In this document: positions 6,359 through 11,078 of the stretch, piece after piece
Position numbering within the stretch: position 1 is the stretch's first letter
Layout: each line of letters opens with the position of its first letter
Origin: Rickettsiales bacterium
Lineage (GTDB): Bacteria > Pseudomonadota > Alphaproteobacteria > Rickettsiales > UBA1997
Reading direction: 5' to 3'
DNA: 11,078 nt
NCBI GenBank assembly: GCA_947425005.1
Contig: CANDYP010000037.1
Coordinates: forward strand, 1 to 11,078
The notes under the pieces: model-generated
Seen by the model: the letters and a program-made list of their open reading frames with translations, nothing else
Databases searched by the model: none
Told to the model about the DNA's origin: nothing
Made by a program: the position numbers and the translations under genes

Positions 6359-7075
6359 ATGATTATTTTCCCCGCAATTGACCTCAAATCCGGCCAATGT
6401 GTACGTCTCTTCAAAGGCGACATGCAGCAGGCTACAGTCTTTAACGACAACCCTGCAGCCCAGGCGCTCGAGTTCGAAAATGCCGGCTTTAAATTCCTCC
6501 ACATTGTTGATTTAGACGGCGCCATTGCGGGCGCATCGGCCAACGAAGAATCTGTTCGCAGCATTTTAAAATCAGTGACAATTCCGACACAACTTGGCGG
6601 CGGAATACGCACCCTTGCAGCGATTGAGAAGTGGTTAGAGCTCGGCGTAAGTCGTGTGATTTTGGGCACTGTTGCAGCGAAAAACCCTGCCCTCGTGATT
6701 GACGCTTGCAAAAAATTTCCCGGAAAAATTGTAATTGGAATCGACGCCAAAGACGGCTTGGTCGCGACTGAAGGCTGGGTTGAAACTTCCGAAATTTCCG
6801 TGCTTACCCTCGCTAAAAAATTCGAAGATTGCGGCGCCGTGGCAATTATTTACACCGACATCTCGCGCGACGGCACCTTGACTGGCGCGGATTTCGACGG
6901 CACTAAACATCTCGCTGAAAATCTGAAAATTCCCGTAATTGCCTCGGGCGGAATCTCTAATCTTGCCGACGTACTCAAAATAAAATCACTTGAGCAATGC
7001 GGCGTAATCGGCGCCATTGTTGGCCGCGCGATTTACGACAAGAAAATTTTGGCGAGGGATTTGGTTAGACTTTAG
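6359..7075 (+). CDS. hisA: HisA, phosphoribosyl-formimino-AICAR-ribotide isomerase
   Basis: Catalyses the Amadori rearrangement of ProFAR to PRFAR, the fourth step of histidine synthesis, in the cytosol. The 238-residue product is a complete (beta/alpha)8 barrel: Asp8 in PAIDLK and Asp129 in IGIDAKDG are the general base/acid pair, with phosphate-binding loops at LGGGIRT (79-85) and ASGGISN (195-201) and the conserved TDISRDGTLTG at 166-176. This last motif and the two aspartates separate HisA from HisF. No other his gene is in the window, which is unusual since hisA normally sits with hisH and hisF. It is bracketed by inverted repeat pairs and reads opposite to all genes around it. No Shine-Dalgarno or convincing promoter is visible; the start at 6359 gives the standard MIIFPAIDL N-terminus. 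Confidence 0.95.
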   Translation: MIIFPAIDLKSGQCVRLFKGDMQQATVFNDNPAAQALEFENAGFKFLHIVDLDGAIAGASANEESVRSILKSVTIPTQLGGGIRTLAAIEKWLELGVSRVILGTVAAKNPALVIDACKKFPGKIVIGIDAKDGLVATEGWVETSEISVLTLAKKFEDCGAVAIIYTDISRDGTLTGADFDGTKHLAENLKIPVIASGGISNLADVLKIKSLEQCGVIGAIVGRAIYDKKILARDLVRL

Positions 7076-7139
7076 TGTGAGGTCGGGGCTAGAAAATACT
7101 GAGTTTGGGACGGGGAATCCTCCGTCACCTGTCAGTGCC

Positions 7140-7160
7140 ACCTCCTTTTTCAAAGGAGGT
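7140..7160. repeat. 9-bp hairpin ACCTCCTTT/AAAGGAGGT
   Basis: A perfect inverted repeat with a TTC loop, located 65 bp after hisA. One arm is identical to the anti-Shine-Dalgarno 3' end of 16S rRNA. There is no downstream T-run, so it is not a clear terminator. Confidence 0.7.
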
Positions 7161-7162
7161 CC

Positions 7163-7214
7163 TAGACTGAGCCCGTGACGAGAAACCCCCCTACCCCCCT
7201 TGTCAGGGGGGCTT
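7163..7214 (-). repeat. C6/G6/G6 repeat, copy 4 (inverted, full length)
   Basis: A 52-bp reverse-complement copy that is perfectly complementary to the two halves of copy 5, including the tail TAGACTGAGCCCGTGACGAG. It defines the full unit: AAG, C6, TGACAA, G6, TA, G6, TTTCTCGTCACGGG, CTCAGTCTA. Copies 4 and 5 are separated by about 17 bp and lie head to head. Confidence 0.9.
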
Positions 7215-7231
7215 AAACCGAACTCGATCAA

Positions 7232-7338
7232 AAGCCCCCCTGACAATTGCTTCAGCAATTGCAACTCACGCAAAAATTAAAAAATAATTTTGTGAGTACA
7301 AGGGGGGTAGGGGGGTTTCTCGTCACGGGCTCAGTCTA
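7232..7338 (+). repeat. C6/G6/G6 repeat, copy 5 (split by an insertion)
   Basis: The head AAG, C6, TGACAA lies at 7232-7246 and the rest (G6 TA G6 to CTCAGTCTA) at 7302-7338; a 55-bp stretch separates them. Without it the copy equals copy 4 base for base. The last three bases, CTA, are the reverse complement of the stop codon of the minus-strand nuclease gene. Confidence 0.9.
7247..7301. mobile_element. 55-bp insertion with 4-bp direct repeats inside copy 5
   Basis: The insertion is bounded by ACAA at 7243-7246 and again at 7298-7301, while the intact copy 4 has the site once, so ACAA behaves as a target-site duplication. The 51 unique bases are AT-rich and contain two hairpins: AATTGC-TTCA-GCAATT (7245-7260) and CTCAC ... 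GTGAG (7265-7296), with A/T-rich inner arms. It has no coding capacity and must have moved, if it is mobile, with enzymes supplied elsewhere. Confidence 0.6.
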
Positions 7339-8334
7339 ATAAACCTCCACCAACCCCCGATCCAACAGAAGCTGACTCAAATAAATCCCACTCCCCGCAA
7401 TTTTTTGCAGATCTTTCTCTTTCCCAGTTTGAAGATTAACCCCCTTCGTCGCGCCAGGCGTTGACTCACTCCCCGAGGGAGCCTCAAAAAAAACATCCGC
7501 CACGTACCGTCCGTAAATGTCAGTCTTGTTGGTTTTGACGACTAAAAGTTTTACGTCTTTCAAAATCTTCTTCAGCGCATCCGAAGATTTTTTGCCCTCC
7601 GGCGTTTTCATTTCCGGCGCATTAATTTTGGCCAATCTCAAAATCTCCCGGTGCTTAATCCCAAACCCCAAATCAATTTTAACGTGCAACGTGTCCCCGT
7701 CGACAACCCGCTCCAGCTCTGCTTTGTACGTGTAGTCACTTTTCACCTTCGCCACCATTTTTGACGCTGAATTTTTCAGCACACCCTTCTCAACAAAAAC
7801 ATTAAACCCCAAATCCGCCTCGCCATTTTCGGTGATTTTGTAAGTGAAAAGTTGGCCGCGGGTCACGCGTAATTGCGGAATTTCTGCAGAATTTTTTTTC
7901 GGATTTTTTTTACTCACTTTCTTGGTTTTGCTAATTGCCTGCTGCAATTTATTCGCGCCCAAACCTTTCTCGATCACTAGGCCTTCAAGCTGTTGGCGCG
8001 TCTCCGCGTCTTTCACTGCAATTAAATTTCGGTAATGGCTCCAGCTCAAAACTTTTTCCGAACTCGGTAATTTCGGGTAGGCTTTGTAAAAGGCGCGCAT
8101 TTGGTAGAGCGTAGTTTTTTCAATTGAAGTGTCGTCGGTCAGTCTTTTAAACAACTCTTCGCCGTAGTCGGCTTTGGTTTTATTTTTCAAATGCGCTTCA
8201 ATGTCTCGACCAATTTCCCAACTCATTTCAACCTTCTGACGATCCACTGACTTCACAATATTTTGCTTGGTTTTTGTGATTGTTTTTTGAATTTTTGTCA
8301 GAAGTTTTTTGTAATTTTCGAGGGTAATTTGCAT
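7336..8334 (-). CDS. DUF1016_N domain fused to SNase-like nuclease
   Basis: 332 residues, not a named gene I recognise. Residues 1-135 match DUF1016_N (YhcG-type): SWEIGRDIEA at 38-47, DYGEELFKRL at 56-65, LYQMRAFYKAYP at 76-87, LSWSHYRNLI at 96-105. This domain usually precedes a PDDEXK nuclease, which is absent here. After a Lys/Ser/Pro linker (136-155) and a segment with RGQLFTYKI and ADLGFNVF comes a thermonuclease fold: VVDGDT at 210-215 (Asp212, Asp214), LRLAKINAPE at 232-241 (Arg233, Glu241) and YGR at 274-276. The residue matching SNase Asp40 is Asn238. About 30 Gly/Ser/Thr-rich residues (284-314) separate YGRYVADVFF from the last helix LSQLLLDRGLVEVY. No signal peptide, so probably cytoplasmic DNA or RNA cleavage; a defence or mobile-element role is inference. 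It is a single-gene unit with its own candidate promoter. Confidence 0.8.
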   Translation of the reverse strand: MQITLENYKKLLTKIQKTITKTKQNIVKSVDRQKVEMSWEIGRDIEAHLKNKTKADYGEELFKRLTDDTSIEKTTLYQMRAFYKAYPKLPSSEKVLSWSHYRNLIAVKDAETRQQLEGLVIEKGLGANKLQQAISKTKKVSKKNPKKNSAEIPQLRVTRGQLFTYKITENGEADLGFNVFVEKGVLKNSASKMVAKVKSDYTYKAELERVVDGDTLHVKIDLGFGIKHREILRLAKINAPEMKTPEGKKSSDALKKILKDVKLLVVKTNKTDIYGRYVADVFFEAPSGSESTPGATKGVNLQTGKEKDLQKIAGSGIYLSQLLLDRGLVEVY

Positions 8335-8380
8335 CTGGTCTGAAGCCTTTCTGGTTGTGGTTTTTAAGGATTTTTCTCCA

Positions 8381-8404
8381 AATATTCCGCTCGAGCGGAA
8401 TATT
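8381..8404. promoter_or_regulatory. Perfect 24-bp palindrome, candidate operator
   Basis: Half-site AATATTCCGCTC followed directly by its exact reverse complement, with no spacer (CTCGAG at the centre). It lies 47-70 bp before the nuclease ATG and covers the expected transcription start of the promoter just upstream. No T-run follows on either strand, which argues against a terminator. A dimeric repressor site is the simplest reading. Confidence 0.65.
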
Positions 8405-8408
8405 CAGA

Positions 8409-8438
8409 ATTTTAGACAAAATTTACGCTTAGTTTGAA
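8409..8438 (-). promoter_or_regulatory. Candidate promoter of the nuclease-fusion gene
   Basis: On the minus strand TTCAAA (8433-8438) and TAAAAT (8409-8414) are separated by 18 bp. The -10 matches the sigma-70 consensus at five of six positions. The predicted start falls inside the 24-bp palindrome, so a protein bound there would block transcription. Confidence 0.45.
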
Positions 8439-8460
8439 CCGGATGATTCCGACATTTTTA

Positions 8461-9249
8461 TTAAAAATGGACGAGCACTTTACTCCCCTTCCCGACCTTC
8501 AAACTCTTTGTAATTGATTTGTAAATGTAGGCGTTGGCTTTTTTTGCTGCCGCGACTAATTCGATTTTTTTTGCGACGTTGCAGGCCAGAGCTGAAGCCA
8601 GAGCACAACCGGTTCCGTGGATATTTTCTGTGCCGAATTTTTTGTTGCTAATCGTGTGAAATTTATTTTTTTCGTCGAGCAAAATACTGTGAATTTTTCC
8701 GTCAGAAAAATTTAAGTGACCACCTTTTAGAAAAACATTCTTCGCGCCCAAAGCCTTGATTTTAGTGGCTGCGAGCTTCATCTCATTCAGGTTTGAGATT
8801 TTCATTTCGGCCAAAACTTCCGCTTCGTCAATGTTGGGAGTGACCACGTAAGCACCTTTAATCAGCTTTGATTTCAGCGCCGCAACAGCATTTTTTTTCA
8901 GCAGTAAATCTCCGGAAGTGGCGACCATTACCGTGTCCAAAATTAGCGGAATTTTTTTAGCTTTTCGCGCCAGAACATCCGCCACGCATTCAATAATTTC
9001 AACCGTTCCCAGCATTCCAATTTTAATGGCGTCACAAGAAATGTCGTCCAACACCACCTCGATTTGCTGACGTAAAAAATCGATTGGCGAATTGTGGAGG
9101 GCGAAAACTTTTTGAGTATTTTGGGCGGTCAGACAAGTGATTGCGGCGGCGGCGTAAACTTTGTGCGCGGTAGCGGTTTTAATGTCAGCTTGAATGCCGG
9201 CGCCGCCGGAAGGGTCGGAGCCGGCAATGATTAGAATTTTTGCAGTCAT
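8461..9249 (-). CDS. thiD: Hydroxymethylpyrimidine (phosphate) kinase
   Basis: Phosphorylates HMP and HMP-P to HMP-PP for thiamine synthesis or salvage; ribokinase-like fold, cytosolic. The 262-residue length is typical. Landmarks: AGSDPSGGAGIQAD at 9-22 for substrate binding, TAQNT near 41-45, KIGML at 76-80, DTVMVATSGD near 105-114, TPN followed by EAEVL near 138-146, KGGH near 175 and the anion-hole motif HGTGCALASA with its catalytic Cys near 212-221. It starts 5 bp after the stop of the LysE-family gene, with no Shine-Dalgarno, so it is probably read from the pyrC-side promoter. No TPP riboswitch-like element or other thi gene is nearby. ThiD and PdxK-type kinases are related; the motif set favours ThiD. 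Confidence 0.93.
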   Translation of the reverse strand: MTAKILIIAGSDPSGGAGIQADIKTATAHKVYAAAAITCLTAQNTQKVFALHNSPIDFLRQQIEVVLDDISCDAIKIGMLGTVEIIECVADVLARKAKKIPLILDTVMVATSGDLLLKKNAVAALKSKLIKGAYVVTPNIDEAEVLAEMKISNLNEMKLAATKIKALGAKNVFLKGGHLNFSDGKIHSILLDEKNKFHTISNKKFGTENIHGTGCALASALACNVAKKIELVAAAKKANAYIYKSITKSLKVGKGSKVLVHF

Positions 9250-9254
9250 TTCGA

Positions 9255-9878
9255 TTATTTCAAAAAAGAAAAAGTGAAAATCGCGATTGTAAATAAAATA
9301 ATAATTACGCCCGACATGTGGTTTAAAACCTCCACCATTTCCGCATCTTTGGTGTTAAACTTCACTCGCAGAATCGTCGCGATTGTAATCAAAACTAGGC
9401 AGTAAAGAAAGGATGCGGCGGCAAATCCAAGCAGCATTACCAAGGCTTGCCAGCCACTTTGAAAATTACCGGCACCAAAACTGCCGAAGATTGCGACAAA
9501 GCCGACAATCGCAATCGGATTTAAAATACTTAAGAAAAACATTGAGGAATAGTCGGCAAACAGGCTTTGCTTTTTGGCTAATTTAATTTTTGTTTTTGGA
9601 TTTGAGAAAAAAGATTTGACCCCAATTGTCAGCAAGAAGAAGGCTCCACACAATTTCATTTCGTCTTTCCAGGCGAGTAAAAAGTTGGAAATAAAAGACA
9701 ATCCGTAGATTGCAGCTGAAGCGTAAAAAGTTTCTGCAGTGGTAACGCCTAGAGCGGAAATAATTCCCGACAATGCACCGTTTTTTAAAGTCCGCCTGAT
9801 GTAGAGAACGCTAATCACACCAAAAGGCGCGGCGATGTAGAACCCCAACACTGCACCCTTGATGAAATAATTTAGCAT
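9255..9878 (-). CDS. LysE/RhtB-family exporter
   Basis: A 207-residue inner-membrane protein with about six hydrophobic segments (roughly 5-27, 38-66, 74-91, 108-133, 142-172, 186-206). The N-terminal motif GFYIAAPFGVISVLYIRRTLKNG matches the LysE/RhtB signature (G-x3-A-x-PG/PFGP), and SILNPIAIVGF at 117-127 matches the second conserved LNP motif. Members of the family export amino acids such as lysine, threonine or homoserine lactone; the substrate cannot be told here. It lies 8 bp after pyrC and 5 bp before thiD, so the three are almost certainly co-transcribed, though no functional link is obvious. The start at 9878 gives a normal family N-terminus; no Shine-Dalgarno is visible. Confidence 0.85.
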   Translation of the reverse strand: MLNYFIKGAVLGFYIAAPFGVISVLYIRRTLKNGALSGIISALGVTTAETFYASAAIYGLSFISNFLLAWKDEMKLCGAFFLLTIGVKSFFSNPKTKIKLAKKQSLFADYSSMFFLSILNPIAIVGFVAIFGSFGAGNFQSGWQALVMLLGFAAASFLYCLVLITIATILRVKFNTKDAEMVEVLNHMSGVIIILFTIAIFTFSFLK

Positions 9879-9886
9879 TTTTGTAA

Positions 9887-11078
9887 TTACATTTCGTAAA
9901 CCTTGACCCCCCCAACAACAGTCAGGATCGCGCGCCCTTTAACTTTAAATCCGTCGAAAGGAGAATTTTTGGATTTGCTGTGGAATTTTTGCGAATCAAT
10001 TACCCATTCCGAGTCTAAATCAATCAAAACCAAATCTGCCCGCGCGCCCTTTTTGATTACACCGCCGTCGAAATTAATAATTTTGGCAGCGTTGCAAGTC
10101 ATTTTGGCGAGCAAGTCTTGAAGCGACAAAACTTTGGAGTGGTAGAGGGTTAGACTCAATGGCAGCATGGTTTCAACGCCAACGATTCCGAAAGAGGCTT
10201 CTTCCAAAGCTTTTTCTTTTGACGGTAAATCGTGAGGTGCGTGGTCGGTGGCAATGGCATCAATGAGTCCTGAGCGTAAGCCTTCGATCAAGGCTAGACG
10301 GTCTTCTTCCGAACGCAGAGGTGGGTTCATTTTGGCGTTGGTTCCGGATTTTAAAACTTGGGTGTCGTTCAACATGAAATGGTGCGGAGACACTTCCACC
10401 GTGGCGGCAAGGCCTTTTGCTTTGGCGCGTTTAATGGCGTCCAATGCTTCGCGAGTTGAAACGTGGAGCAAGTGGTAACGGCCGCCGACCGCTTCCAAAA
10501 TTGCTAGATCGCGCTCGACGATTACTGATTCAGAAATATTGGGAATGCCGCGTACACCAAGCTCGAGCGAGGTTTTGCCTTCGTTAATGCAGCCTTTGTT
10601 GGTGAGGTTTAAATCTTCCGCATGTTGCGCGATTACGACGTTGAGATTTTTGGAATATTCGAAAGCGCGACGCATTACGTTGGCATTCATTACCGGCAGT
10701 CCGTCGTCGGTGAAGCCTACTGCGCCAGCCTCTTTAAGAGAATGCATGTCGGCGAGCTCTTCACCTTTCATTGCTTTAGTAATGCAACCGTAAGCGCGGA
10801 CGTTGCAGTGAGCAACTTCGCGGGATTTGAGACGGAGGTAATCGAAAGTTAAAACTGAATCTAAAGTGGGAGCGGTGTTGGGCTGGCAGACTACGGTTGT
10901 AATGCCGCCCGCAACTGCGGAGGCGCTGCCGGTGGTCAGATCTTCTTTGTGAGATTGGCCGGGGTCGCGGAAATGGACTTGAATGTCGATTAGGCCGGGA
11001 GCGAGGACGTGACCTTTGCAGTCGATTATTTCGGCATCCGCGGCGGAAATATTTTCACCAAAATCAGCAATTTTGTCG
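9887..11078 (-). CDS. pyrC: Dihydroorotase (5' end outside window)
   Basis: Cyclises carbamoyl-aspartate to dihydroorotate in pyrimidine synthesis. The frame stays open to the right edge (first full codon at 11077), giving 396 visible residues; about 40 N-terminal residues are probably missing. An internal Met codon at 10771 is not the start, since conserved sequence continues upstream of it. Visible landmarks (numbered from the edge): LAPGLIDIQVHFRDPG at 25-40, AVAGGITTVVCQPNT near 59-73, QHAED at 151-155, LHVST at 204-208, VSPHHF near 230-234, NPPLR near 251-255 and ATDHAPHD at 276-283 with the catalytic Asp278. The usual first metal-ligand His of HxH is Gln33 (QVH). This QVHFR form occurs, as I recall, in the Bacteroidetes-type dihydroorotases, so activity is likely retained. 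First gene of the pyrC-LysE-thiD unit as far as can be seen. Confidence 0.93.
   Translation of the reverse strand, partial: DKIADFGENISAADAEIIDCKGHVLAPGLIDIQVHFRDPGQSHKEDLTTGSASAVAGGITTVVCQPNTAPTLDSVLTFDYLRLKSREVAHCNVRAYGCITKAMKGEELADMHSLKEAGAVGFTDDGLPVMNANVMRRAFEYSKNLNVVIAQHAEDLNLTNKGCINEGKTSLELGVRGIPNISESVIVERDLAILEAVGGRYHLLHVSTREALDAIKRAKAKGLAATVEVSPHHFMLNDTQVLKSGTNAKMNPPLRSEEDRLALIEGLRSGLIDAIATDHAPHDLPSKEKALEEASFGIVGVETMLPLSLTLYHSKVLSLQDLLAKMTCNAAKIINFDGGVIKKGARADLVLIDLDSEWVIDSQKFHSKSKNSPFDGFKVKGRAILTVVGGVKVYEM

Noticed and set aside
6123..6362. 79-residue plus-strand reading frame before hisA
   Set aside because: It runs through repeat copies 2 and 3, has a repeat-derived proline-rich sequence, no recognisable domain, and overlaps the hisA start.
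6986..7273. 95-residue minus-strand reading frame after hisA
   Set aside because: It is made largely of repeat copies 4 and 5 plus antisense hisA sequence; no family resemblance.
1016..7338. C/G-rich repeats as a CRISPR array
   Set aside because: Copies are few, in both orientations and widely spaced, with genes between them rather than uniform spacers.
8381..8404. 24-bp palindrome as an intrinsic terminator of thiD
   Set aside because: No T-run follows on either strand, and the predicted promoter of the next gene lies upstream of it.
8405..8460. Riboswitch or thi-box linked to thiD
   Set aside because: This stretch is downstream of thiD, and the 5-bp gap upstream of thiD has no room for a leader element.
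9887..10771. pyrC starting at the internal Met at 10771
   Set aside because: Conserved dihydroorotase motifs, including the HFR metal-site segment, continue in the same frame to the window edge.

Overview
The window looks like a chromosomal segment of a moderately AT-rich alphaproteobacterium, possibly a Rickettsiales- or Holosporales-like lineage; that placement is inference. It rests on the minus-strand order rpsB-tsf-pyrH-frr-uppS-cdsA, an EF-Ts of alphaproteobacterial flavour (KSGRVTSEG after the N-terminal domain), an S2 protein with a long lysine/alanine/proline tail, and intergenic spacers full of small palindromic repeats. Most genes have no obvious Shine-Dalgarno sequence; frr and cdsA are the exceptions.

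Layout: (1) 1-998, plus strand: a secreted YfiR-like protein followed closely by a single-domain HPt phosphotransfer protein, closed by a strong, probably bidirectional terminator. (2) 1016-1066: first copy of a C6/G6/G6 repeat. (3) 1070-5970, minus strand: a translation and envelope cluster transcribed rpsB > tsf > (terminator-like hairpin) > pyrH > frr > uppS > cdsA, that is ribosomal protein S2, EF-Ts, UMP kinase, ribosome recycling factor, undecaprenyl diphosphate synthase and CDP-diglyceride synthase. (4) 5971-7338: a lone plus-strand hisA bracketed on both sides by inverted pairs of the same repeat; one downstream copy is split by a 55-bp insertion flanked by 4-bp direct repeats. (5) 7336-8440, minus strand: a DUF1016_N / staphylococcal-nuclease-like fusion protein whose stop codon is the last triplet of a repeat arm, and whose putative promoter is followed by a perfect 24-bp palindrome. 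(6) 8461-11078, minus strand: a tightly packed pyrC (5' end outside the window) > LysE-family exporter > thiD unit.

Most genes are housekeeping: translation, pyrimidine synthesis (pyrC, pyrH), lipid and cell-wall precursors (uppS, cdsA), histidine (hisA) and thiamine (thiD). The less ordinary parts are the nuclease fusion with its palindromic operator-like site, the nested repeat structures at every switch of transcription direction, and a second palindrome family (centre GTCATTCGA) in the rpsB-tsf spacer with a degenerate relative in the tsf-pyrH spacer. No rRNA, tRNA, CRISPR array, transposase gene or integrase was seen.
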